From: Bacteroidaceae bacterium
Lineage (GTDB): Bacteria; Bacteroidota; Bacteroidia; Bacteroidales; Bacteroidaceae
Direction: 5' to 3'
Length of the DNA: 38,427 nt
Assembly: GCA_017617805.1 (NCBI GenBank)
Contig: JAFZVN010000012.1
Coordinates: 1-38,427, forward strand
Of the stretch, positions 8,360-16,775 are shown one piece after another. Position 1 is the stretch's first letter. Each line of letters starts with the position of its first letter. The notes under the pieces were generated by a model. It saw nothing but the letters and a program-made list of their open reading frames with translations. It ran no database searches and was not told where the DNA came from. A program made the position numbers and the translations under genes.

Positions 8360-9805
8360 ATGAATACCTGGCTTCTTTATATCATCATAGCCGCTGTTTT
8401 GGTGGTTGCAGAATTGATATACTTTCGTGTAGCGGACAAGTATAAATTTGTGGATCAATCGAACGGGAACACTCCTACTGTCACAAGAAAGGGCGGTGGC
8501 GTGATTTTCTTGTTGTCTATCGTGATTTGGGGTGTGATGATGTTGTCGTTGGGCAATGAAATTGTCGATTATATTCCTTTTTTTAGTGGACTTTTGCTGA
8601 TTGCAGGAGTGAGTTTCTTTGAAGAATTCCGTCCTGTATCTGATTCCATACGCATCTCTGTCCAATTCATCGCCATGGGACTCATGTTCTGGACTTTGGG
8701 GGTCATGTATATGGATTTGTGGTGGAAAGTGTTGGTTGCCCTTATCTTGTTTGTGGGCACCATCAATGTCATAGGTTTTATGGATGGAGTCAATGGCATT
8801 ACGGCCGGATATAGTCTTGTCGTGTTATTGTCGTTGTTCTTGCTCAATGGTCAACTTGACAAACATTTCATACTAGACTCTTTTTTGGGTGTGTCTATCC
8901 TGGGCGTTTTAGTATTTGGATTCTATAATTTTAGACCGAGTGGAAAGGCAAAAGTATTTGCGGGTTCTGTCGGTTCTGTCGGAATCGCTTTCATCATGCT
9001 GTTTGCCATAGGAAAACTGATTATTCAGACGAGTGATCTCACGTGGTTGGTATTCCTTGTCGTTTATGGTGTCGACGGGTGTCTGACCGTTTTCCATCAG
9101 CTCATACGGCGAGAGAGTTTGGGAAGAACTCACAGAAAACATGCATATCAGCTGATGGCGAATGAGTTGGGGATGAATCATGTGACCGTAAGCTTGATTT
9201 ATATGGGTTTGCAGTTGGTGATTTCCTTAATCATGATTTATTGGATTCCTAACCAAGCTGGCGCACATTGGACTTATCTGATTGTTGTAACATTAGTGCT
9301 CAGTGTGGCATATATCCTCTTCATCAAGAAATATTTCCATTTGTATGAGGCGTATTTGCAGCAAAAGAGATTGGAAAAGACTGAGAGAATCACGCCTGAT
9401 GTATTAGATCAGCTGACGATGCAGGCTCAAGCTACGCCAAGCAGGAGCATGGATTATGATTTTTGCAATACCGATAAAAGCATGTCACACAGAATGCTGA
9501 TGGCTATAGAGCCTCAGTCTTCCGTCCCGTTGCATAGACCTCAGAAAGCTTCGGAAACGGTGGTTTGTTTGCGAGGAAGGTTGGTCGAGGAATTATATGA
9601 TGAAGTAGAACGGCGTTGTGTGGAAGACATCGAATTGTCTCCTAATGGACCCGTGGTGGCATTGAACATTCCAACAGGGCAATGGCACAGGGAACGGGCT
9701 TTAGAGAACGGAACGGTGATCATGGTGGTGAAGGAAGGCAAGTCGGAGACGAAAAAGAAGTCTCTGGTGTATGCCGACGGTCATTACGAGATGTCGAAAG
9801 AATGA
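8360..9805 (+). CDS. WecA/MraY-type glycosyl-1-phosphate transferase fused to a WbuC-like cupin
   Basis: 481 residues. Residues 1-330 form a polytopic membrane enzyme of the MraY/WecA (GT4) family, which moves a sugar-phosphate from a UDP-sugar to undecaprenyl phosphate to start glycan assembly. Visible motifs are TVTRKGGG (40-47), NVIGFMDGVNG (136-146), FYNFRPSGKAKVFAGSVGS (188-206), and the cytoplasmic RTHRKHAYQ (256-264). From about residue 355 a soluble domain follows that resembles WbuC-type cupins: SHRMLMAIEPQSSVPLHR, KASETVVCLRGRLVEELYDE, IPTGQWHRERALENGTVIMV. WbuC proteins are normally separate. The usual HRH metal-ligand pair reads HRP here (392-394), so one histidine is missing, while H443 remains. 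The gene heads a glycan operon and is 28 nt from the next gene. The initiating sugar is unknown. Confidence 0.85.
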   Translation: MNTWLLYIIIAAVLVVAELIYFRVADKYKFVDQSNGNTPTVTRKGGGVIFLLSIVIWGVMMLSLGNEIVDYIPFFSGLLLIAGVSFFEEFRPVSDSIRISVQFIAMGLMFWTLGVMYMDLWWKVLVALILFVGTINVIGFMDGVNGITAGYSLVVLLSLFLLNGQLDKHFILDSFLGVSILGVLVFGFYNFRPSGKAKVFAGSVGSVGIAFIMLFAIGKLIIQTSDLTWLVFLVVYGVDGCLTVFHQLIRRESLGRTHRKHAYQLMANELGMNHVTVSLIYMGLQLVISLIMIYWIPNQAGAHWTYLIVVTLVLSVAYILFIKKYFHLYEAYLQQKRLEKTERITPDVLDQLTMQAQATPSRSMDYDFCNTDKSMSHRMLMAIEPQSSVPLHRPQKASETVVCLRGRLVEELYDEVERRCVEDIELSPNGPVVALNIPTGQWHRERALENGTVIMVVKEGKSETKKKSLVYADGHYEMSKE

Positions 9806-9833
9806 AAAACTTTTAACATGAGAAAAAATTGAT

Positions 9834-11795
9834 ATGAAAAATCTATTTGACAAGATATTAAACTGGTATTTCACCAAGAAATCGCTCCCATATTGGAGCA
9901 TTTTCCTGATTGATTGTGGAACCATCTTCCTGAGTGGCGTTTTGGTGTTTTGGGCTTTCCATAATGTTGACGAGCTTCTGGCAAACTTCTGGCCCCTGCT
10001 GACCACTGTGGCTTGTTTCATTGTACTGAGTATTCCTGGCTTCAAGATTTTCCACACCTATTCAGGTTTCATGCGCTATTCGAGTTTCGTGGATTTGATG
10101 CGTGTGATATATAGCAATAGCATGGCATTTGTATTGGCACTGCTTGCCCAGATTGGAATGGATCATGTTCAAACGGACCTCTTTGTGCATTTCGATGTCA
10201 CGAAAATCATGTTGCTCTATCTGATAGCGACTTTGATCATGTGGTCATTGAGAGTGTTCGTCAAGACCCTCTATGATGTGGCATTCACGAATGCGGAGGC
10301 CATGCGCGTGCTGATTTATGGAGCGATGTCTGAAGGTGTGGGTTTGGCGAAGAACATTATGAATGAGCGTCCCAAGAAATTTATAGTGAAGGGATTTATC
10401 ACACAATATGAACATGCCAAACACCAGCGGATTATGGGCGAGAAAGTGTACTCGATATTGGACGAGGACATTGCCAGCATTATCCGTAAGAACAAAATTG
10501 GTGGAGTGTTGGTGGCACCCTATCTGACCAAGGAGTTCCGATATAACCAAGATATTCAAGATGAGATTTTGGGCGCAGGCGCCAAGATCTTTATGGCTCA
10601 GAGTGCCATTGAGATGAACCCCGATGATGAAGAACAGGTTAGCGACTACAAAAACCTCCAGATGCGTGAGGTGAGTGTGGAAGAACTGCTGCCACGTTCA
10701 GAGATTCGCGTAAATATGAAATCGATTGGCGAACTGCTGAGCGGAAAACGCGTGCTGATCACAGGTTCTGCCGGCTCGATAGGTTCCGAAATAGTCCGTC
10801 AGGTGGCAAAACTGAAACCTGCTGCCCTGATGTTGATTGACCAAGCCGAGACCCCACAGCATGACATCCGACTGATGATGGCAAAGGAATTTGGAGACAT
10901 CCCAGCAGAAACCACCGTTGCCAGCATCTGTCATGAAAAACACATGGAGAGCTTGTTCAAGGAGTTCAAACCCGATTATGTGTTCCATGCTGCAGCCTAT
11001 AAGCATGTGCCCATGATGGAGGATAATCCTTCAGAGGCAGTGCTGAATAATATCTATGGTACGAAGGTGATTGCCGACCTGTCTGTGAAATACGGTGTGA
11101 AGAAATTTGTGATGGTATCGACGGACAAGGCGGTGAATCCAACAAACGTAATGGGATGCAGTAAGCGTATTTGTGAGATTTATGTACAGGCCCTGGACCT
11201 TGCGATTAAGGAAAAGAAAGTGCCTGCAATCAATAGAACTCAATTTGTGACCACACGATTTGGTAATGTACTGGGTAGCAATGGCTCTGTGATTCCGTTG
11301 TTCCGTGAGCAAATCAAGAATGGTGGACCTGTCACGGTGACCGATGAGAACATCGTGCGTTTCTTCATGCTCATTCCCGAGGCTTGTAAGCTGGTGCTGG
11401 AGGCAGGAACAAAGGGTAATGGCGGTGAGATATTCGTGTTTGACATGGGTAAGCCAGTGAGAATCGCAGATTTGGCAAGAAGGATGATCAAGCTCTCGGG
11501 TGCCAAGAATGTGGAGATTAAGTTTACAGGACTGCGCCCGGGTGAGAAGCTCTATGAGGAGGTGCTGAATGAATTGGAGGGTACCAAGCCCACGTTCCAC
11601 GAGAAGATCCGTATCGCTGAAGTCCGTGAATATGACTACGACGCTGTCTGCAAGGATATCGATGACCTTATCGAAATCTCTAAACTTTATGAAGACATGG
11701 ACACCGTCGCTAAGATGAAACAAATTGTTCCAGAATACAAGTCCAACAATTCGATTTACGAAAAGCTGGATCAGCCATTGAAGGCAGAGGAATAA
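9834..11795 (+). CDS. CapD/FlaA1-type nucleoside-diphosphate-sugar epimerase/dehydratase
   Basis: 653 residues, the usual size of the membrane-bound CapD/WbpM group. The N-terminal 150 residues contain about four hydrophobic segments. A first Rossmann-like domain follows (MRVLIYGAMSEGVGLA). The catalytic short-chain dehydrogenase domain begins near residue 305 with RVLITGSAGSIGSEIVRQV. It has FHAAAYKHVPMMEDNP, the signature VSTDKAVNPTNVMGCSKR, and later RFGNVLGSNGSVIPLF and GLRPGEKLYEE. Members usually convert UDP-GlcNAc to a 4-keto-6-deoxy sugar, supplying precursors for surface polysaccharide. The position directly after the glycan-initiating transferase fits this: it may make the sugar that enzyme uses. 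Exact substrate and product are not readable from sequence. Confidence 0.92.
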   Translation: MKNLFDKILNWYFTKKSLPYWSIFLIDCGTIFLSGVLVFWAFHNVDELLANFWPLLTTVACFIVLSIPGFKIFHTYSGFMRYSSFVDLMRVIYSNSMAFVLALLAQIGMDHVQTDLFVHFDVTKIMLLYLIATLIMWSLRVFVKTLYDVAFTNAEAMRVLIYGAMSEGVGLAKNIMNERPKKFIVKGFITQYEHAKHQRIMGEKVYSILDEDIASIIRKNKIGGVLVAPYLTKEFRYNQDIQDEILGAGAKIFMAQSAIEMNPDDEEQVSDYKNLQMREVSVEELLPRSEIRVNMKSIGELLSGKRVLITGSAGSIGSEIVRQVAKLKPAALMLIDQAETPQHDIRLMMAKEFGDIPAETTVASICHEKHMESLFKEFKPDYVFHAAAYKHVPMMEDNPSEAVLNNIYGTKVIADLSVKYGVKKFVMVSTDKAVNPTNVMGCSKRICEIYVQALDLAIKEKKVPAINRTQFVTTRFGNVLGSNGSVIPLFREQIKNGGPVTVTDENIVRFFMLIPEACKLVLEAGTKGNGGEIFVFDMGKPVRIADLARRMIKLSGAKNVEIKFTGLRPGEKLYEEVLNELEGTKPTFHEKIRIAEVREYDYDAVCKDIDDLIEISKLYEDMDTVAKMKQIVPEYKSNNSIYEKLDQPLKAEE

Positions 11796-11802
11796 TTTGT
11801 AC

Positions 11803-11810
11803 TACCTTTG
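11803..11810 (+). promoter_or_regulatory. Possible internal promoter box
   Basis: TACCTTTG lies between the CapD-like gene and the frameshifted glycosyltransferase, 17 nt before its ATG. No good -33 box was found at the right distance, so it is a weak candidate. Confidence 0.3.
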
Positions 11811-11827
11811 TACCCGATTTCCAAAGA

Positions 11828-13068
11828 ATGAGAGTACTAATCATCAATACATCGGAGCGAATCGGGGGGGCTGCTATTGCGGCTAACCGACTGATGGAGG
11901 CCTTGAAAAGAATGGTGTCAAGGCTAAGATGTTGGTGCGTGACAAGCAGACAGACCGCCTCACCGTGATTGCTGTAGGGAAAAACTGGGCACAGCCGTTT
12001 AAGTTCTTGTGGGAACGTCTGTGCATCTTCATTGCCAATGGATTCAGCCGCAGGAACCTCTTTCAGGTGGATATTGCCAATGCAGGTACGGATGTGACAC
12101 GTCATCAGGAGTTTCAGCGTGCGGACGTGATTCATCTGCATTGGGTGAATCAGGGATTCTTGTCGTTGGCAGACTTGGCAAAGGTGATGCGTTCAGGAAA
12201 GCGAGTGGTCATCACGATGCATGACCAGTGGTACTTCACTGGTATCTGCCACTACTCGGCAGCCTGTGAGAAGTACAGCACCCTTTGTGAACAGTGTGAA
12301 CTGATGCGTGGTAATCTGATGGGGGATCTGGCCAAGCAAGTGTTTCAGAAGAAGGAGAAGATATACAGCCAGACGAGGTTGACCTTTGTGGGATGCAGTC
12401 AGTGGATGGCAGATTTGGCCAAGAAATCCAAACTGACTCAAGGACATGAGGTGGTCAGCATTCCCAATGCCATCGACACGGATGTGTTCTGCCCGATGAA
12501 CAAGCAGGAAGCACGTGAGGCTTTCCATCTGCCCCAAGACAAAAGACTGTTACTTTTTGGATGTCAACGTATTACAGACCAGCGCAAGGGATTCCGTTTC
12601 TTGGTGGAGGCGTTGCAACACATCAAACAGCAGCATAGTGACAAGGCTTCCAATATCGAATTGGTGGTGGTTGGTGGAGAGGCAGAGAATGTACGAGACC
12701 TTGTACCTTTCGACATTCTCCCTGTCAGTTATGTGAGTGACCCACAGAAGATGGTGCAACTCTACAATGCTGTTGACATTTATGTGACGCCATCCCTGCA
12801 AGACAACCTGCCCAACACCATCATGGAGGCATTGGCATGTGGCATTCCTTGTGTAGGATTCAAAGTAGGAGGTATTCCTGAGATGATTGATCATCAGGAG
12901 AATGGTTATGTGGCAAACTACAAGGATGCCGAAGACTTTGCCCAAGGAATCCTGTGGACGCTCTCTGCAGACTACGAAACACTGAGCCGTCAAGCCCGCA
13001 ACAAGGTGATGGTCACTTACAGCGAGAATGCTGTGGCCCATAAATATATAGAGGTGTATGAAGGTTAG
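11828..13068 (+). pseudogene. Glycosyltransferase family 4/1 gene with a 1-nt frameshift near its start
   Basis: The natural start is the ATG at 11828: it gives MRVLIINTSERIGGAAIAAN, a typical N-terminus for these enzymes. That frame fails at TGA 11966-11968. The rest of the protein continues in another frame, giving GVKAKMLVRDKQ and onward to 13068. The break lies at the A-run 11906-11909 (TTGAAAAGAATGG). One more A would restore a continuous protein of about 413 residues. The downstream part is intact: LHWVNQGFLSLADL, ITMHDQWYFTGICHY, SIPNAIDTDVF, a nucleotide-sugar site with TPSLQDNLPNTIMEALACG, and GIPEMIDHQENGYVA. This is a GT-B enzyme of a surface glycan pathway. The lesion may be a real mutation, phase variation at a short homopolymer, or a sequencing error. 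A start at ATG 11929 would lose the N-terminal strand and GG motif. Confidence 0.8.
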
Positions 13069-13879
13069 TATCATCACAGTCACCTACAACGCAGAGGACA
13101 CGATTGCACGCACTTTGGAGAGTGTGGCCATGCAGACCTATCCCGACATCGAGCACCTCATCATTGATGGTGCTTCGAAAGACAGGACTGTGGAGATTGC
13201 CCGTCAATACCCTCACGCCACCATCTTCTCAGAGCCAGACAAGGGGCTTTACGATGCCATGAACAAAGGGCTCCAATACGCCACAGGAGATTTCCTTTGT
13301 TTCCTCAATGCAGGGGACAAACTGCACAGCAAGGACACCATTGCAAAAATAGCAGCCCCCCTCTTAATTCCCGAGCAAAGCTCGCCTACCCGTAGCCTTT
13401 CCCCCCAAGGGGGGAAGAACAACCCGCATGGCAACTCCTCCCCTTTGGGGGAGGCTGGGAGGGGGCTTGGAGTCCTTTACGGTGACACCCATATCATGGA
13501 TGCCCAAGGAAACTTCCTCCGCAATCGGAGGCTCACACCACCAGAACATCTCACATGGCGTTCCTTCAAGGAGGGAATGTTAGTGTGCCATCAGGCGTTT
13601 TACATCAATCGTCAGATTGCCCTACCCTACGACTTGACCTACCGCTTCTCCGCTGATTTCGATTGGTGCATTCGTTGCATGAAAGAGGGAGAGCAACGAG
13701 GCATGAAGAACCTCTATATCAGAGAGCCACTTGCCGATTACTTATCGGAGGGAATGACGACAGCCAACCAGCAGGCGTCGCTCAAGGAAAGATTCAGAAT
13801 TATGGCAAAGCATTATGGACTTGCCACAACGATTATACAACATATTTGGTTTATAGTTAGAGCATTAGTTAAAAAGTAA
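13058..13879 (+). CDS. Glycosyltransferase family 2 with an in-frame palindromic insertion
   Basis: 273 residues, overlapping the previous gene by 11 nt. The N-terminal GT-A fold is clear: MKVSIITVTYNAEDTIARTL, EHLIIDGASKDRTVEI, SEPDKGLYDAMNKGLQYATG, FLNAGD (DXD-like metal site). The C-terminal half has VLYGDTHI, CHQAFYINRQ, FSADFDWCIRC. Between the GD motif and VLYGD, residues about 99-137 are encoded by a 114-bp palindromic repeat (13354-13467) and are Pro/Ser/Gly-rich. Relatives normally pass from one to the other through a short loop, so the insertion seems tolerated in a surface loop. The enzyme likely adds one sugar to the lipid-linked glycan. Acceptor unknown. Confidence 0.88.
   Translation: MKVSIITVTYNAEDTIARTLESVAMQTYPDIEHLIIDGASKDRTVEIARQYPHATIFSEPDKGLYDAMNKGLQYATGDFLCFLNAGDKLHSKDTIAKIAAPLLIPEQSSPTRSLSPQGGKNNPHGNSSPLGEAGRGLGVLYGDTHIMDAQGNFLRNRRLTPPEHLTWRSFKEGMLVCHQAFYINRQIALPYDLTYRFSADFDWCIRCMKEGEQRGMKNLYIREPLADYLSEGMTTANQQASLKERFRIMAKHYGLATTIIQHIWFIVRALVKK
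13354..13467 (+). repeat. 114-bp palindromic element inside the GT2 gene
   Basis: The element is bounded by AGCCCCC (13354-13360) and GGGGGCT (13461-13467). It contains nested pairs, including CCCCCC-AAGG-GGGG around 13401-13414 and CCTCCCC-TTT-GGGGGAGG around 13437-13454. It shares the internal motif CCCGCATGG with the elements at 32324 and 35747. The length is exactly 38 codons and it keeps the frame. Confidence 0.8.
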
Positions 13880-13901
13880 AAGTAAGGTAAAAAGTAAGCG
13901 T

Positions 13902-15593
13902 ATGAAAGAAAGCATGAAGAGATTTCGTCCTTCCAGACCCGAGTTGTTCTACACGCTCAAGAACTACAACAAGCAGAAATTCACAGCCGACCTCATGGCA
14001 GGTATCATTGTGGGTATTGTAGCACTACCCCTTGCCATCGCCTTCGGTATCGCCTCTGGTGTATCGCCAGAAAAAGGCATTCTGACAGCCATCATCGCCG
14101 GTTTCGCCATCAGTGCCTTTGGTGGAAGCCGTGTGCAGATTGGCGGTCCTACAGGTGCCTTCATCATCATCATCTATGGCATCATCCAGCAATACGGACT
14201 CACAGGGCTTGCCATCGCCACAGTGATGGCAGGTCTATTCCTTATTCTATTAGGAGTGCTGCGTTTGGGTACCATCATCCGCTATATCCCCTACCCCATC
14301 ATCGTGGGTTTCACCAGCGGTATTGCCCTGACCATCTTCTCCACCCAAGTGAAAGATCTTTTGGGTCTCCACATTGAGGGTTCCGTACCTGCCGACTTCA
14401 TCGAGAAGTGGATTTGTTACATCCAGAACTTCTCCACCATCGATTTAGCCACAGCTTTGGTGGGCATCCTTTCTGTGGTCATCATTGCCTGCACCCCCCT
14501 CATCAGCAAGAAGATACCAGGTTCCCTTGTGGCACTCATCATCATGACGATCGCAGGCATCATCATGACGAATTACTTCGGCATCCATGTCGATACCATT
14601 GGCGACCGCTTCGACATCAATCCTTCTGTACCTGATGCAGACATTCCAGCCCTCGATTGGGAGAACATCAAAGAACTCATCTCTCCAGCCATCACCATTG
14701 CCGTGTTGGGTGCAATCGAGAGTCTGCTCTCAGCCACAGTGGCAGATGGTATCATTGGCCATAAGCACGACTCCAACCAAGAGCTGATTGGTCAGGGTGT
14801 GGCGAATGTGATCAGCCCTATCTTTGGTGGTATTCCTGCCACAGGAGCCATCGCACGTACCATGACCAACATCAACAATGGAGGCCGTACCCCAATCGCA
14901 AGTATCATCCATGCAGTGGTGCTCCTGCTGATATACTTCTTCCTCATGCCATACGCCAAATACATCCCAATGGCTTGTTTGGCAGGTGTGCTCGTGGTGG
15001 TGAGTTACAATATGAGTGGTTGGCGTACCATCCGTGAGATGATGCACAACCCCAAGAGCGACATCTTTGTGCTGTGGCTCACCTTCGGACTCACAGTCAT
15101 CTTCGACCTGACCATTGCCATCGAGGTGGGTCTGATGTTGGCATGTCTGCTCTGCATGCGTCGTATGGCTGAGACCACACAGGTCAGTGTGTTGACAGAC
15201 GACGATGAGATTGACCCAACGGCAGAGACTGACTTGGCAGAGAATCCCAACATCGAGCATCTCACCATTCCAGAGCATGTGGAAGTGTACGAAATCAATG
15301 GTCCTTACTTCTTCGGCATCGCCAATAAGTTCGAGGAGGTGATGGTACGCATGAAGGAGCGTCCACAGGTACGTATCATCCGTATGCGTAAGGTTCCTTT
15401 CATCGACTCCACAGGCATGCACAACCTGACGAACCTCATCGAGATGTCGAAGAAGGAGAACATCAAGATCATCCTTTCAGGTGTGAACGACTACGTGCAT
15501 GGCGTGCTGACCAAGAATGGTTTCAACGAATTGATTGGCGAAGAGAACATCTGTCCAAACATCAATGTCGCACTCGAACGAGCCCAACAATAA
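13902..15593 (+). CDS. SulP family inorganic anion transporter with STAS domain
   Basis: 563 residues. Around residues 15-430 are some ten or more membrane segments with SulP hallmarks: FTADLMAGIIVGIVALPLAI near the start, GVSPEKGILTAIIAG, GGSRVQIGGPTGAF, and a late ATGAIARTMTNINNGGRTPI. The C-terminal 110 residues form a cytoplasmic STAS domain (VEVYEINGPYFFGIANKF, then VPFIDSTGMHNL, with the Ser/Thr of the DST motif). SulP proteins carry sulfate, bicarbonate or related anions; which one applies here cannot be read. The gene follows the GT2 by 22 nt and its end overlaps the next gene, so it seems to be in the glycan operon by position only. Sulfate uptake would be of interest given the sulfur genes at the right end of the window, but that link is speculation. 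Confidence 0.93.
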   Translation: MKESMKRFRPSRPELFYTLKNYNKQKFTADLMAGIIVGIVALPLAIAFGIASGVSPEKGILTAIIAGFAISAFGGSRVQIGGPTGAFIIIIYGIIQQYGLTGLAIATVMAGLFLILLGVLRLGTIIRYIPYPIIVGFTSGIALTIFSTQVKDLLGLHIEGSVPADFIEKWICYIQNFSTIDLATALVGILSVVIIACTPLISKKIPGSLVALIIMTIAGIIMTNYFGIHVDTIGDRFDINPSVPDADIPALDWENIKELISPAITIAVLGAIESLLSATVADGIIGHKHDSNQELIGQGVANVISPIFGGIPATGAIARTMTNINNGGRTPIASIIHAVVLLLIYFFLMPYAKYIPMACLAGVLVVVSYNMSGWRTIREMMHNPKSDIFVLWLTFGLTVIFDLTIAIEVGLMLACLLCMRRMAETTQVSVLTDDDEIDPTAETDLAENPNIEHLTIPEHVEVYEINGPYFFGIANKFEEVMVRMKERPQVRIIRMRKVPFIDSTGMHNLTNLIEMSKKENIKIILSGVNDYVHGVLTKNGFNELIGEENICPNINVALERAQQ

Positions 15594-16731
15594 GACCCTT
15601 GCTGTCATTGGCGGTGGTGCGGCTGGCTTCTTCCTGGCCATCAATGCCAAAGAACTGATGCCAGAACTGGATGTCACCATCTTCGAGCAACAAAAGAAGG
15701 TGCTCGCCAAGGTGGAGATATCTGGAGGAGGACGCTGTAACTGCACCAACACCTTTGCTGATGTGACAGACCTGAAGCAGGTCTATCCACGTGGTGCTCA
15801 ACTGCTCAAGCGACTCTTCAAGCAGTTTGGTCCTGCCGATGCTTATCGATGGTTTGAGGCACATGGGGTGCCTCTCACCGTACAAGAAGACCAATGCGTC
15901 TTTCCTGAGGCACAAGACAGCCACGCCATCATCGACTGCTTCCTGCGTGAAGCCAAGAGATTGGGCATCCACATTCAGTTAGGCACCAAGATAGAAGATG
16001 CAGAGGCACTCCTGCAACAGTATGACTATGTGGCAGTCACCATCGGAGGTACACCACAGAAGGAAGGCTGTGTGCCCAGTCTCTTCACCTTCACCATTCC
16101 CGACCAAGGACTGACAGCGTTGCAAGGGCTGGTAGTGCCCAACACCCTTGTTGGCATCCCCTCCACCTCGTTCCGTAGCCAGGGTGCGCTGCTCATCACC
16201 CACTGGGGCATGAGTGGTCCTGCCATCCTGAAACTCTCCAGTTATGCCGCACGACATCTGGCAGAACAGAACTACCAATCTCCCCTGCGCATCAACTGGA
16301 CAGGTGAGACGGATGCAGAGGCTGTGCGCCTACACATTACTTATATAATAGAGCAGACTCCACAACGGCTTATCGACCACGTCAGACCCTACGGTTTGCA
16401 GACACGTCTCTGGGCATACCTGCTCAACAAGGTAGCGTTGCAAGGCAAACGATGCAACGAACTGGGCAAGAAAGGACTCAACCGACTTGCCGAACTGCTC
16501 ACCAACGACACCTACACCATTGCGGGTCGCAGCCCCTATAAGGACGAGTTTGTCACCTGTGGAGGGATTCCGCTGGACGAGGTGGACAAGCAGACCCTCG
16601 AATCGAAACACACGCCCCATCTGTTCTATGCAGGCGAAGTGCTCGACATCGACGGAGTGACAGGAGGCTTCAACTTCCAAGCCGCATGGACCACGGCCTA
16701 CGCTGTGGCAAAGGGAATAACAAAAAAGTAG
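15565..16731 (+). CDS. HI0933/YhiN family FAD-dependent flavoprotein
   Basis: 388 residues from the ATG at 15565, which overlaps the SulP end by 29 nt; the longer frame needs a TTG. The N-terminus holds the FAD dinucleotide-binding motif VIGGGAAGFFLAI and then the family signature EISGGGRCNCTNT with two Cys. Further family landmarks are LVVPNTLVGIPSTSF, THWGMSGPAILKLSS, CGGIPLDEVDKQTLES, and the C-terminal FAD-contact stretch GEVLDIDGVTGGFNFQAAW. The family is widespread and binds FAD; the substrate is poorly established. Function within this operon is unknown. It is the last gene before a strong terminator that contains its stop codon. Confidence 0.9.
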   Translation: MSHSNEPNNKTLAVIGGGAAGFFLAINAKELMPELDVTIFEQQKKVLAKVEISGGGRCNCTNTFADVTDLKQVYPRGAQLLKRLFKQFGPADAYRWFEAHGVPLTVQEDQCVFPEAQDSHAIIDCFLREAKRLGIHIQLGTKIEDAEALLQQYDYVAVTIGGTPQKEGCVPSLFTFTIPDQGLTALQGLVVPNTLVGIPSTSFRSQGALLITHWGMSGPAILKLSSYAARHLAEQNYQSPLRINWTGETDAEAVRLHITYIIEQTPQRLIDHVRPYGLQTRLWAYLLNKVALQGKRCNELGKKGLNRLAELLTNDTYTIAGRSPYKDEFVTCGGIPLDEVDKQTLESKHTPHLFYAGEVLDIDGVTGGFNFQAAWTTAYAVAKGITKK

Positions 16732-16757
16732 CGAACGATTGTCCGCTACTTTTTTTG
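16722..16757 (+). terminator. Strong terminator, probably bidirectional
   Basis: AAAAAAGTAGCG (16722-16733) pairs perfectly with CGCTACTTTTTT (16744-16755) across a 10-nt loop, flanked by an A-run on one side and a T-run on the other. It lies between convergent genes and should serve both. The flavoprotein stop codon (16729-16731) is inside the left arm. Confidence 0.88.
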
Positions 16758-16775
16758 TATAGAAGTCAAAGGGAG

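Noticed and set aside
11900-11930. Programmed ribosomal frameshift in the glycosyltransferase
   Set aside because: The slip site has only four As, does not match a known slippery heptamer, and no strong downstream stem was seen. A mutation or read error is simpler.
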